Positions 28,926 to 41,000 of a stretch of DNA of 64,000 bases are shown here, piece after piece (position 1 is the first letter of the stretch; every line of letters begins with the position of its first letter). The notes beneath the pieces are model-generated. The model was not told the DNA's origin. It saw nothing but the letters and a program-made list of their open reading frames with translations, and ran no database searches. This DNA is from Syngnathus acus (lineage: Eukaryota; Chordata; Actinopteri; Syngnathiformes; Syngnathidae), in assembly GCF_901709675.1 (NCBI RefSeq), contig NC_051087.1, positions 5,227,001 to 5,291,000 of the forward strand, read 5' to 3'. A program made the translations under genes and the position numbers.

Positions 28926-30919
28926 CGCCAGCAGCGGATGTGTATTATACCGCCACTCCATGGCCTGGGGTGGAACATAAAAACTTCATATTTGTTTATT
29001 CTATGTTGCACATCTTTTTGATTCAGGTCCGAACCGAGGTTCAAATCCAGGCAGATGTATCAACCACAACTAATAGTACAGCCTGCTTCCCTGTTTAAAA
29101 AATCTTCAATAAAATTGAATTTCTGTGGTGTCTTGTTCCATATTTTTACTTGGTTTTAAATATATATATCTTTGTCATGCCCCAATTATGAATGTAACCC
29201 CCATTAGATATTGTGACATCACTTGATTAAAACAAGCTAAGCACATAAAGGAACAGGTTTGATATGAAGCCCCCTGTTGAAGCTTTTTTAAGATTAATTT
29301 TGTCAGACATGCATTTATTCCGGTGGAAATGAGAATTCGGCGTGCGAGGAAGGCCATTACTAAAAGGTTGAAATTGGCCTGTTCCCTGCTTAACACCCTC
29401 CCCTTCTCACTTTCTATCCCTCTCGCCTGCTCAATGGCTCTCTTTGTTTTTTTGGAGTAACACGCCGTCCCCAGCCGATTAAATGCTAGGAATTAGAAGT
29501 TCATTTTAGCCTACTGTGCATACAAACACACTAAATAGCTTAAGCTGCTGGGGCACTGCTTGTGTTATTATTACAGTTCACACATCAGTTGCGTGTTTAT
29601 AATTTACTTTTTTGGCCTTTGTTTGCTAAGCGCAGCGTGTGTTGGATCTTAAATATGAGCGCCACATAAAACATTTTTTTACTTACACTGACAAAGAAAA
29701 AGACCTCACTTTTTTTTTTATAAATAAATCGATTTAATAGATGACAACAATAATATTTCAACATTGCTATTTCTTGTAAGGAAGCAAAATACTTGGCAAA
29801 CACTTTACAAAACTATTCAGAATTATACAAAAAATGGAGGAAGCAAAAGTTGTGGCATACTTCTCATAGCAAAAAAAAAACAACTGCATGGGAAGCGGGT
29901 CAGTATAAAATGTGAAAGTTTGCATCAAATATTGTAAAGTAAAGCCCGTGGTATTGAATATTATTCACATTGCCAGAAAGGAAGTATGATAGCCTGTTTG
30001 GGCAGCTCTATAGGAAAAACAGTAGAGTAGAAAACGTGCGGAACAATTGTACATGTGATTCCAAGTAATCCTTAAGCAGGACCCAAAGCTGGCCAATTAT
30101 CTGAAGGGAACTTTGTACTACTACTCATTACAACACGTTAGCGATGAGATTTGAAATTGTTACAAAAGGGAAAAAAGTGAGATCGTTTTCTTTAAATGAG
30201 CAGGCGTGGAAAGCGTTTTCTGCTATTGGCACAAAATGGCAATAAGAGTTGAGGTCAAGTATCCAAGATGGAGCAAAATTGTGAAATAGAAGCTGTCTTT
30301 CCCTCTCTTTTTCCTATTATTCCCATAAATGCTTCAGATCAAAAAAGTAGTAAAGGATAGCGACACAGAAACACACAGACAGACAAGAGTTATCGCCGAA
30401 GAAAAAAAGTCACCAAAAATAACCCTTAATTGGGTGCCGAGTTTGAACGAAACCAGAAGCAGTGGTGAAGCTGTGTAAGTATATTATCATGTCAGTCACA
30501 ATAAAGTTACTCTACTATATCAATATCAATGACACTAGTCATATAAAAAAAGATTAAAAAAAAAAAGTCTCCTTTAGTTTGGTTAATAAACGGGATGATG
30601 TCAGTCTGTGAACCTTTCCTGGGTTATCATTCATGTATAGAAAACAATCTATTGGCTCCTCCTCTCCAGTTGCTGTACATCTTCACTCACATTCCGGATG
30701 GCACGCATAGTTTCCAAATGTATCTTCTAGATTAGTTGCAGACCCCACAATGAACAACTGCGCCCCCTTGGATGCATTTTATCAGCTAAAAAAAGTAAAA
30801 ACCTCTAATATGACATCAATATGGCATAGACACACACACACACGCACAAGTCACGCGAACTCCCATTAGCAAACACACGCTGCGCTCACACGCTTCCCAT
30901 ATATTCCTGGACTCCGCCC
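28926..30919. other. sox10 3' UTR and short intergenic spacer
   Basis: Lies between the sox10 stop and the rnaseh2a promoter, both genes being on the minus strand. Most of it is probably sox10 3' UTR. On the minus strand an AATAAA lies at about 29308-29313 and an ATTAAA variant near 29731; either could be the poly(A) signal. No coding sequence was recognised. Confidence 0.5.
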
Positions 30920-31708
30920 TCAGGGTCTTGTGAGTGTGGTGTAAACAGGCTGCTCCCAGTGTGTGGGGCTGTGGGAGGGGGCCACACTGGAGGGGTCGCC
31001 TATGGTGGTGTACAGAGGCCTCTGTGTCGGGCCCATGTAGGAGAAGGCTGAGTACAGCCCGGGGGCCTGACTGGAGTGGGTGTAGTATGCCCCGGGGGCC
31101 TGGTGGTCTCCGTATTCAAACTGAGCTCTGGAGGCCAACGAGGGGAAAGCAGAGCCGTAGTGAGGGAGGCTGAGCGGGGTGTAAGTGACGTGCGCGCCCG
31201 AAGAGGGCGACGACGAGGCCTCGGCGTAATGGCTCCCGGACCCGGACTCGCTTTTGATCTGGGCCTTGGAGTGGTCAGCGGGAGTGGGCGAGCCCTGAGG
31301 CTGCTGCTGCTGTTTGGAGAGCCAAGCCGAATGGCCGCTAGCCGCTGCAAGGGCGTAGGCGTAGGATGAGGCCGAGGTCCCCGCTGCAGAGGCTCCGGCG
31401 GCGCCCTGGGGGTGCCCGTTAGGGGGCAAGTACTGGTCGAACTCGTTGACGTCGAAAGGCTCAATGTTGGACATCACCTCGTTGCTGATCTCGCCGATGT
31501 CCATGGTGCCGAAATCGATGTGGGGCTTGGAGCCGGATGACGAAGGACCGCCGGAAGGCCCTTCGCCACCTACGCCGAGGGGTCCCCTGGAGCCCCCTGC
31601 TCCTCCGGCCCCTCCTGCAGCCCCGTCCCGCTTGCTGTCTGACAGTTTGCCTGACTGGAGATCTGTTTTTGGGGTGGTTGGTGGTGTGGGGGGGGCTGTG
31701 CCCTTGAC
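30920..31708 (-). CDS. sox10: sox10 coding exon 3 (contains apparent +1 frameshift)
   Basis: 789 bases after the acceptor CACTTTCAG. In the phase set by exon 2 it starts QGHSPP, matching human QSHSPP, and then falls out of frame. From the next residues the conserved frame ([14 protein letters not shown] onward) is one base away. From there it is open to the stop and encodes a Gly/Ala-rich linker, [24 protein letters not shown] and the C-terminal activation domain. Confidence 0.92.
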   Translation of the reverse strand, partial: VKGTAPPTPPTTPKTDLQSGKLSDSKRDGAAGGAGGAGGSRGPLGVGGEGPSGGPSSSGSKPHIDFGTMDIGEISNEVMSNIEPFDVNEFDQYLPPNGHPQGAAGASAAGTSASSYAYALAAASGHSAWLSKQQQQPQGSPTPADHSKAQIKSESGSGSHYAEASSSPSSGAHVTYTPLSLPHYGSAFPSLASRAQFEYGDHQAPGAYYTHSSQAPGLYSAFSYMGPTQRPLYTTIGDPSSVAPSHSPTHWEQPVYTTLTRP

Positions 31709-33607
31709 CTGAAAGTGACAGATATTCTTAGTTTAGCAACACATCCAAGATTAGATTTATTGTCCATTGCTGAGTAAATTGTCTTTAGATTATGAAATTT
31801 ACAAATTAAATACACTACATAAATAATTCTCCAAGTGTGGTATGAGTACCACTGATGATACGTGGGCTCCCTCTAGTGGCATGTAAAAGTATCACTGAAT
31901 TAAAATGTTCCGATTTTGCATTACGACTTCAACTTTTGCTCAAATCCAATAAAGTGCATTTGTAAAGTAGTGTTCAATTGTTGGTGTTTTTTTTAACATA
32001 ATGATAGATAGTATAAAACAATTGACTTTTTAGATGTACCAGATAAACATTAGATGGTATCCAAATTAAAAAGTCAAAAATACAATGGACAGACAGAAAA
32101 ATGAAATTCTCTTCCACTAGGTGGCAGAAGGTACATGACTTATCTAGTGAATACATTTCAGTTCTGTCTGTCCATTTCCCAAATATCACTGAGACGTATT
32201 ATAAATTAAGAAAACAATCTCACGGCATACCCACATAATAATAACACGGTTAACCATGTATTGTGTGCTACCTAGTGGAAGAGCATGACATTGGTCTACC
32301 TGTCACTATATGTCGCCGGCATAGATAGTTGGACATTATATCGAGTAAATAAATTTCAAACTGGATTAATTTTCTGTGGCGAACCTACAGTGACAACCCA
32401 CCAATGATGAGCCACTTGGTTAATAATGACGACCTGACTACTTGTGGACCTTTACGACTCTTTGTGGTCACCGTACTTGAGGAAATGTGTAAGTTTCTAT
32501 TACTGTTGTGTCTTTTAATTCTGAAATTAATGATGCGCCAGTCGATCCAACCACTTAATATATTTTGTCCTAGGCCACTGTTATGGAGTGTCACCTACTC
32601 GCAGGGTGGTGGTGGTGATGGTGATGGTGGTGCAGGTCGCCCAGAGGTGACCCCGCGCCTCCATTATGCTCCAAATGCAGACTCTTGTAGTGCGACTGGG
32701 AGTGGCTGGCCTCCCCCTCGCCCGGGCTGTCCGACTCATTAGCGGGCGTCAGTTTGCCATTTTTGCGTCTCCGGGGCTGGTACTTGTACTCCGGGTAGTC
32801 CTTCTTGTGCTGTTTCCTCAGCCTCTCCGCCTCCTCGATGAATGGCCTCTTGTCGCTCTCGTTGAGCAGCCTGCAGGAAGGAGAACAAGGAGTGGTTTTA
32901 CTCTCCTAAGTTAATGTGGAAGTTAAAATATGCGCAAATAGCACGCGTTGGCGCCGCGCGTAAATCGAGACGCGCGCGTAATTGGTTGCTCAAATGACTT
33001 TGCGTGGTTTGAAACACAAATTAAACACGCTCGGATAAACAACAAGCGTTAGTTGCTGTTTGTCTTGTTTGCGTCCACTAATCTGGACTCCTAATTTCGC
33101 TCCTTTTGGCGCAAATTACGCAGGAAATGAAGTCTTACTGTATGAGTGCTGTGTTCTTTTTCGTACAAACCTCCACAGTTTTCCGAGGGTTTTGCTCAGC
33201 TCCGCGTTGTGCAGGTGGGGGTACTGGTCGGCCAGCTTCCTCCTGGCCGCCTGGGCCCATACCATGAAGGCGTTCATGGGCCGCTTGACGTGAGGCTTGG
33301 CTTTGTTTCCGTTGTTGACGCGCACCGGCATGGGCACCAGGGTCCAGTCGTAGCCGTCGAGAACTTGACTGACCGCCTCCCGGATGCCAATGGGGAAGCG
33401 ATCGTCGTCCTCCTCCGATTTGACCGTCGATCTCTCGTCTCCCGAGGCGTCCGCTACGCAGAGCGAAGTCAGCTGAGGCGGGGGTCCGGTCAGAGGTGAG
33501 TCGTGACCGGGTGGAGCTCCGGCGTGGCTCGGGGAGAGTGAGTGAACGTCGTCCGAACCTGCAGGGCTCAGCTCCGCTTCGGACATACTGTGCTCCTCTC
33601 CGGACAT
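30920..33607 (-). CDS. sox10: sox10, SoxE HMG-box transcription factor (3 coding exons, apparent frameshift)
   Basis: Minus-strand coding exons: 33171-33607, 32599-32870 and 30920-31708. The protein starts [15 protein letters not shown], has the SoxE dimerisation region (about residues 68-98, [16 protein letters not shown]), the HMG box (about 106-177, from [14 protein letters not shown]), the [15 protein letters not shown] segment, the [12 protein letters not shown] region, and the C-terminal activation tail ending [12 protein letters not shown]. These are diagnostic for Sox10 rather than Sox8 or Sox9. Corrected length is about 498 residues. Sox10 binds the DNA minor groove at AACAAAG-like sites and drives neural-crest, pigment-cell and glial fates. 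With the expected splice sites (exon 2 phase 1 into exon 3), exon 3 is out of frame by one base. The shift maps to an eight-C tract near its start, most likely a sequence error. A downstream tandem acceptor could also restore the frame. Confidence 0.95.
31688..31695 (-). other. Eight-C homopolymer carrying the sox10 frameshift
   Basis: The minus strand reads GGCACAG followed by eight C and then ACACCACC. Seven C would keep [11 protein letters not shown] in one frame from the normal acceptor; eight breaks it. Homopolymer length error, a true allele, or use of the acceptor CACAG immediately before the tract are the three explanations. Confidence 0.8.
31805..31910. repeat. Possible dispersed fish repeat in sox10 intron 2
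   Basis: A segment reading CTCCAAGTGTGGTATGAGTA, then CCACTGATGATACGTGGGC and CCTCTAGTGGCATGTAAAAG, looks like a widespread fish intronic repeat. Two further CTAGTGGMAG motifs occur later in the same intron (near 32115 and 32273). Family not assigned. Confidence 0.35.
32599..32870 (-). CDS. sox10: sox10 coding exon 2
   Basis: 272 bases beginning [20 protein letters not shown], completing the HMG box and its basic tail ([11 protein letters not shown]). It then reads the SEGEV-like [19 protein letters not shown] segment and a His-rich run ([12 protein letters not shown]). It ends in phase 1 at the donor A|GTAGGT. The acceptor is CTTCCTGCAG. Confidence 0.93.
33171..33607 (-). CDS. sox10: sox10 coding exon 1
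   Basis: 437 bases from the ATG to the donor GAG|GTTTGT. Encodes the acidic/serine-rich N-terminus, the dimerisation region and the first 40 or so residues of the HMG box, ending GKLW with two bases of the next Arg codon. This is the conserved SoxE exon border inside the HMG box. Confidence 0.95.
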
Positions 33608-33780
33608 TTTTTTTAAAAGTTAAATTTGTTGAACAACAACTTTAAAATTATTTTAAAGAGTTTTTAATATACTATGTGGAGTTTTCGAAGCTTCCCGGTA
33701 CTTTGGACTTTTAATACGAAGCCATTGTGGTGCGTAAATGTGGCCAGATCCCTTTTTTTACGCATCGAAATCCGCTACAC

Positions 33781-34320
33781 CTGCAGGAAAACACACAATA
33801 AACTAGTTATACCAAAATGACGTTCAAACTTTTAATTAAATCATAACATTTGATCATGCTCAGTAAATTTTAACAATTAAAGGGTTATGCTCCAAGTTAG
33901 ATGGAATCTCGTGTCGCTAATTTAATCGATTCAAAACTTCATCAGATCAAATTTAAAAATCCGACAAAATCCAGCAAATCAATATCGCTTAAAACTAAAC
34001 GTTTTATTGACTTTTATAATTGGTTTTGTTTTTTAAAAAAAAATACATAACTTACCTGTAGAGACGCGCAGTGGTTCAACATGGGAGTGCGTGTGGCTGG
34101 CAGTGGAGCCGATGAATGGCTGCTCTGTGTGGCGACACCGGAGCTTAAAGAGCGCCTTGTGAGAAGGACTGCGAGAGGGAGAAAAAAAAAAGGGAGATTG
34201 AAAGTGGAAAACATTCCCAGAGAGGCAGCATTCCAGCACACACAGTTGGCCCCGCCCACCCTCACGCAACCGGGTGATTTCATTGGCTCTCGCCTCGCCC
34301 TGCCAGTAGCTGATTGGGCG
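33781..34320 (-). promoter_or_regulatory. sox10 5' non-coding exon, leader intron and proximal promoter
   Basis: On the minus strand a consensus donor TACAG|GTAAGT lies at 34056/34055 and a matching acceptor TTTCCTGCAG ends at 33781. Together they define a leader intron of about 275 bases, with exon 2 of the transcript starting at 33780 and carrying the ATG at 33607. Upstream of the non-coding exon the DNA is GC-rich, with two CCAAT boxes (about 34281 and 34312) and no TATA box. SOX10 genes commonly have non-coding leader exons. Confidence 0.65.
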
Positions 34321-37300
34321 AGAGCGGGATGGCGTTAACGAAGGGCCTGTACGTACGTCGCTGCAACGGTTCCAAACCTCGGAGAAGAGGTGAGATGTGA
34401 CATGAGAGTCGCTTTAAACGAGTCCACAGTGAAGCCATTTAGTGGACGGAGAAGGCCAGCTTTGTTGCGAGTGTTGACATGCTACATCAAACAAATAAAC
34501 AATCATCCACTGACTTATTACATCTTGCGGCCGCATTAAATCAGAAAGGGAGGGGGATCGAAATAGCCCAAATTGGCTTTCTCCGGTTTGATTGGCTGTC
34601 AGACAGGAAATGTCGAGTTACAGCTATTAGGATTAAAATAGCGTCATGAAAACGAAGAAAATGAAGCTCGACAGGTGTCTGGGAGTGTGCGTTGAAGAGG
34701 TCCAATCTGGCTGAAGCAAAAATCTACAAAAGCTTATTTCGATATATCTCTGTTGATTGTAAGATAGAACCCCTCAAATAAATGATGATTACAAATCGAT
34801 GTTAAATTAATTAATATAAATTATACGTACCGATTATATTGAAAGTCAATGTGTTTAATGCAAGGAGAGAAAGAATGACGTATGAATTTGTTCTATTATA
34901 TTTCTATTATTATATTTCTATTTCTAAAAGATAAATGTAAGTCCGTAATATCCCAGAGGTGCTAATCCAATGTTTGGGGATTCAATTTCAGTTTTGCAAA
35001 CCCAATACAACATAGTGTTTGTTTAGTTAGATTTATATCTTGTTTTTCCTTTTTTCGTGAATGATCATAATTTAGAGTGCAAATATGCAACGTAGCTTTT
35101 TATAAGCATTTTAGCTCCCTTTAGAAATTAATCATGAGGACATTTTCAAAAATAGGAATAAAACTAATCCGAAGATCGATAGCTAATCCTCCCTATAGTA
35201 ACACTCGGCATTTCCCCCTTAATGTTTGTTGACTTGTAGGTCAAAGTGCTGAATAAAATGCAAACTATTGACTCAGTTGTTCATCCTAAAACAGACTCGT
35301 TGGTTGTTTAAGCGGACAGTCGCTGGTAAGAAGCGACCATTGAAAAGAAGAACAGGCTCACATTCACATGTTTGTCAACTGGGGGGGATTTTTTTTTCTT
35401 TCTTTTCACGTTGGGATTTAATTCGAACGTTCCTCTCAGAGTCGAGCGAGACTGATGCGGTGCGTCTCGCCTTGCGTGACTTGGAGGATCTGTACCCGCT
35501 GGAAGGCCGCGATTTGCGCAGATAAGCGTGGCCTACTTGGGAAGGACACGCACGCGCGCAAACACGCGCGCGGTTCGCGGCGCACTGCAGGGAGCGCAAC
35601 AATGATCCTTGTGTCTATCATGGCTCTCGCTCGTCTCTCTTTGCTCTCTTTGTCTGCGTCTCAGGTGAATTGTAGCCATGTGATCAAACGCCCAAGCCTC
35701 TATCCATTAACCCTCGTAAATGAAAAAATGGGGAACAAAAAGCAGTTTTGTGCTACAAACATGAAGAGAGGAAAGGAGGGGAAAAAATGATAACAGAGAG
35801 CGATGTGTGCGTCCTTTCTCCCCTTATGTCCGAGCATTGACACTGGTCGCGCACACAGAGAAATTCCTCCTCAGCAGAATGGATGTCTCTGCCTGCTTGC
35901 TCTCTGCGTGCGACACCTTTTTTTGCAACTTTCTGGATTTATAATGAGGAGGATGCATGGGGTGAAGGTGTTATTGGTGGTGGAGGTGAGGGAGGGGGGA
36001 AAAAGAGGGGGTAGGGTGGGGTTCCAGGTTGCACCCCACTGATCAACTCATCGGACCAGGCCTGGAAGTGAGTGATGTATTTTTGTTGTAGAGCGTGTTG
36101 AAAGTGTTTGCTCTTTAGGTTGGCGCCGTGCGCAGGGGAGGAAACTGCGGTTTTGCGCAGAGAAGTTGACTTAATGCACTTGGATGTGCACGACCCCCAG
36201 GGAGCCAACTGTGGGTCTGCGCGCGCTGTAATTACACTGGACACCAAGTGGAAGGTCATTTATTTGGGTGCATTAATCGGGCAATTTGGTTTTATTTGTT
36301 ACGCCCTGACAAGTTTTAATTTTTGCTTTATGGATTTGTGCTATAATTAAATGCATTTCGCACTCACAGTAAAGTGCACTAGTCACAGAATGCATTTTAA
36401 ATCGCGGTGAAATGTTTTTTGAGTTATAAAACGTTATGAAAAAAAGCGTTAAAAAAGTGTAATCATTTTATTTTGAATTAGTTATCAAGGGACACGACAT
36501 AATTCGATTCCTATATTTTCGTTGTTTTTAGCAGCTCCCCTCATAAAAATGTATTTCTCTCCAAACATAAACATCATTTTAAATTAGGCAAATGTTTTAA
36601 AATTTGATTTAGAATAAATATAACGTTAATTTTTATTTAAAACGCATAAATCCTATATTGCAAAAAGTGTAGATGAATCGTAAAAAAAATCACGATGTAA
36701 AAGAAATCATCACGCGCTTGAAAATATTGAAGGAATCACGCGCCACTAGTTGTATTGACACTTTATTTATATTTATATATGCGTGTATTCTTATATTTGG
36801 AGACATCAATCACTCAAAAGAAAAAGTTTCTTTTTCAATTCATAACCGCGGCCCGCGGCATTTCTAGAATCGGCCCGAAACATTTGAGTTCTTTTTAATA
36901 AAAAAATGTTGACGGCATTGCAGCATTAAAAGAAGCAAACCGATTCGCATGGAAGATGACGTTGATAAAATGCTTGTGGTTTGTTTTTCCTCGCCTGCAG
37001 GTTGTTCTCATGCTCAAGCTGCAACACAGGCCTTCTTCATCCCCTCTTGTCACATTTAAATTTACTTGGAAAACACACCACCGCACATTAGCTATATACT
37101 ATCACTTGATGGGAGTTATGATTTTAATATTAAATGGCTGGCTTGTTTTCTGCAAGCATGCAACTCATCGTCACTCAGACTAATCAAACAAAACTAAACT
37201 ATACATTTAAAAAAAAACACACATCTTAGTTCAACTCAGTGAAACCAAACGGTACAAAATTCAAGTCATCTTACCTCAACCCAATTAAACTCATCTTAAT

Positions 37301-37889
37301 GCAAGCCATTAAATTGAACTAAACTCAACGAATGTGACTCAACTTAATTAACCTAAATCAACCCAATCAATCAAATATGTACCCTTATAAACAAATCTAC
37401 AAAACACAATGTCCACCTGTCATACACGTAAACATGATTTGTAATGTAAAAACTTCATATTAAAACATCCACATGCATTTTGTAACTTTTCTTGTGGTCA
37501 GAGAGAGGTGGGGGGGGGGGTTGTGGCTGTAAGCAAAAAAGGAAAATAGAGCTCACATGGTGCATCAGTGCCTGTGCTAACCTGCCATGTGACTTGCAGT
37601 AATGAGCCTCTCCATCTACACACACACACACATGCACACACACACCAACCACAGTGTCACAAGAGTCTGAGACACAGCTCTTCCTGGGAAGGGGTGGGGG
37701 GGATAAGAGGGAAGACGATGGAATGACAAGGTCTCATGATCTGATGGGAGGTGAAAAGGTCACACCTCAAGTGCACATCAAATCATTTGAAATGTTTTGG
37801 TCCCAATCTTACCAAACTGACGCCATTCAATACAAAAGAAGTATGAATAATTTGGCTCGTAAAAAGCGACAAAGGTTTGCAAGTTACTC

Positions 37890-38070
37890 GTGACATTGGC
37901 ACGTAACGAAACCCCATACCGTCATCTTTGCAGCAAAAATCCATATTTCTAAAAACAATTAGTAATGTGGACTCATCAGACCAGAGAACACCTTTCCACT
38001 TTCCGTCCATCCATCCATCCATCTCAGAGAAGCCATTGGCGTGTCTGGCTATTGTTCTTTGCTTCTGACA
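37890..38070 (-). mobile_element. Degenerate Tc1-like transposase fragment (minus strand)
   Basis: The minus-strand translation contains GKWKGVLWSDESTLLIVF, a good match to the Tc1/mariner DDE transposase block around its second Asp (VLWSDEST). The flanks are broken, and a CCAT expansion interrupts the copy at about 38008-38023. A dead relic. Confidence 0.75.
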
Positions 38071-40129
38071 CTATTTGTTTTCTATTCTATTCTAAAATAC
38101 TACTGCATAATTTCCGCATTGTTATTGTTGGCAAATAGTGTAAGTGAAATTGTGTATGATTGACATTTGGGCCGAGTTGCTCGTATTGCACACAGCAGAC
38201 AAAAAGACCCTCTCCTCCTGTCAGGAGGGAATTCCTGAAATGTGTGACGTTGGATGGAGAAAAAGAGCTGGGGTAGAATAAAATCGAGGGAAAGTGGACA
38301 ATAGGAGAGAGCACGCAACGGATGTAGTTGGGGGAAGTCAAATATTCACATGCCGGGTCACATTCTGCATTAAATGGATGTATAATTGGTGGGGAGGCAT
38401 TCCTCTTTCTCGTGTCACTGCGGTGAAAAGAATGCTGACATTTGTTCCAAATGATGACAAAAGGGGTCTGAAATGATGCAGATTTTCCAGCATTCTGAAT
38501 TTATAGTTTGACTCGGAAAATCTCGGAAGCCGGGATAGGCATGATAATTGAGTCGTTGATGAACTGAGTGTCAAGAATTCCGTTGATTGTGCCAGAAAGT
38601 GGATAAGTGGGTCAGATAATAGATGGATGTGATTTGCTAGATTGAGCCTCAACTTGTAAAAAAAAGTCTCAAGAAGCACAACATGGAAAATTGAGCTACG
38701 ACATCGAAATATTAAATCCCCCTTAGGAGTTTTAGACTGTTGCCATGGAAACAAAAGATAATCAGAGAATTGAGGATGCATTCCAGAGCTACCCCTCACA
38801 ATCTAGAAATACAGTTTATCTATTCCTTAACACACATTGTCACAATTTACAGTAATTGATCATTTTCAACCTACAATGCTACTTTAGCATAAACACGGCA
38901 GCGTCACATGTAAACAAAACAATCTCTCTGCTTGGTGGCTTGTTTACTACACAGTACAGATCTTCGTAAAGTTTTGCATGAAAGGTTATTGACGAATCAC
39001 AAAAAAAATAAATCTTTGCTTGTGTGGAACCAGAAGAAGTCATTTTGCACAGGGGGAATTCCAAAGTGCGGCTATCAGTTTAAAAAAAAAAAAAAAAGAA
39101 AAAACATGTGATTGAAATACTTGGACTACCCGTTCCACACATTACTGTAGACCTTGTTAAGAGTACATAATGTGAGTTTTGAAAGCTTTTTGAGGTTGTC
39201 GTATGATTGAAGATGACACAGTGGGGTTGCCGTGACTGTGTTGGCCGGAGGGCCTTATATTATCTGGATGTGTGGGTTGTAAAGGGCTGGGAAAAAACCT
39301 CAAGGGTCACATTGGGAACGGGTCATGAGACAGTGACACGTGGGTGAAGAAACAGGCCCGGGATCTTGCTTCGCTTTTTTTTTTTTTTCTTCACCCCGTA
39401 GGAAGTGAGGGATGCAGGTGTTTGTGGATGATGCAGCGAGACGAATAAAAAATGATTCTGCTTTCTGACCTCTGCCCCTCCTTTTTTGCCTCCTCTCAGT
39501 TTCACCCAATGAATTAGTGCAGCTGCACCACTCCTAAATGGGTGCCGCTCTTTTTTCCTGCTAGTGTATGTGACCTACCATGAATCCTCTCTTTGTGCTC
39601 CCCCCCCTCAGCTCCCACCCCCTAGTTTCTTGCCTCCTTTTGGTGGGGAGGGGGACGCGGGGGTAAGGGGACTTGGGTTGCAATGGTGTTAGCACTGGTG
39701 ATGTGGTGGCCATGGTAGCGATGGAGGAGGCAGCCGGAGGGAGGGTTGGATGTTGGGTTTGTGGGGGGTGGGGGGGGGGGGTTAGAACTTGTTGGATTAC
39801 ATTCCAGTGCAGCTGTGGAGGCTGGTGCAGGCCAGAGCGGGATCATCATTGCATTGCAAGGGCATCATGAATGGACTATTGTTTGGAAAGGCCCGCATCT
39901 ATTTGCTACTAACTTCATTCTGACAGGGGGAACAGAACAACAAGCGGATGAAGGGTGACATTTAGAAAAGTTTTGGGGTGTAGGAGAGGAGAGTGGGGGG
40001 ATGGATATTAATCTCATGCTGATTATCTTATTTGTTAATAATACTGGCGGGCCTTGAATGACAATCTACCTGACTTAAAACCACGTCACAAATATAGAAA
40101 TGATCAATACCATACTAAAACACATTATT

Positions 40130-40545
40130 ATAGAAAAGTATGGCAAGGAATTCATGGACCCGACCTACGCTCCATAATATCATCTAAAGATCTCTCTCCA
40201 CGTATGCAGCAAAGGGCAAAACAAGTATGACCGTGACCTTTGCACCCTCAGGTGGCATTGCATTAAAAACCAGACATCTTATAAAGGATATTGTCATGTC
40301 AGCTCAGGAACACAGAAAATCATTGTCAGTAAACACAGTTCATCTACAAGTGCATGCTAAAACTCCACCGTGTGAGACAAAAGCCATTTTTTTAATCCAA
40401 CACCAAGAAACGCTGCTGGCTTCTCCGGGCCCGAGCTTATCTGAGATGGACTGATGCAAAGTGGAAAAGTGTGCTGTGGTCTGACGATTCCCAAATTGTT
40501 ATTGGAAATCATGGAAGTCTTGTACAGCCAGGAAAAAAGGCGATG
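40130..40545 (+). mobile_element. Degenerate Tc1-like transposase fragment (plus strand)
   Basis: Reading in shifting frames on the plus strand gives pieces such as TVTFAPSGGIALKTRHLIKD and, later, AKWKSVLWSDDSQIV followed by GNHG, typical of the middle of a Tc1-like transposase. Frameshifts and stops show it is inactive. It is the same family as the fragment at 37890-38070 but in opposite orientation. Confidence 0.75.
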
Positions 40546-40908
40546 AAGTGAAGCAATTGAATGAATATAATTTTATGGAACATTATATTTTAGGTTGTAA
40601 ATGTAGGTCACATTGTTTTCAACTCATTTGCATTTCATTTTTGCATGTTTGGACTAACTGATTTGTGGCGGCTAACAAGCTAAAGTATAACAACTATTAA
40701 TTGAAACAGGACACATAAATAATACCAACTAAGTATTCAATTTTTTATATATTTTTTTTCTTGCGTTTGCCAGCCAATTGTAAATAAAAAGACGCAAAAA
40801 CACTTTGGAAAAAAAAGTCTTTTTTTTTTTTTTTTTGCTGTGACTCACATGCAAAAGTGGCGGTGAAAAGCAGAATGCGATGGTGGTGATGAAGATGGGG
40901 ATGATAAC

Positions 40909-40909
<1 letters not shown>

Positions 40910-40998
<89 letters not shown>
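40910..40998. repeat. (CA)44 microsatellite
   Basis: An uninterrupted CA run of about 89 bases. The apparent poly-Cys-Val ORFs across it are artefacts. Confidence 0.97.

Positions 40999-41000
<2 letters not shown>

Noticed and set aside
31000-31464. 154-residue minus-strand ORF in another frame of sox10 exon 3, and plus-strand ORFs nearby
   Set aside because: Shadows of the GC-rich sox10 activation-domain exon.
35268-35525. 85-residue ORF upstream of sox10 ending ALRDLEDLYPLEGRDLRR
   Set aside because: The C-terminal part looks protein-like, but there are no splice sites of quality, no family match, and the sequence is in likely regulatory DNA.
37655-37893. 79-residue plus-strand ORF near the Tc1 relic
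   Set aside because: Does not match the transposase frame; the relic is on the minus strand.
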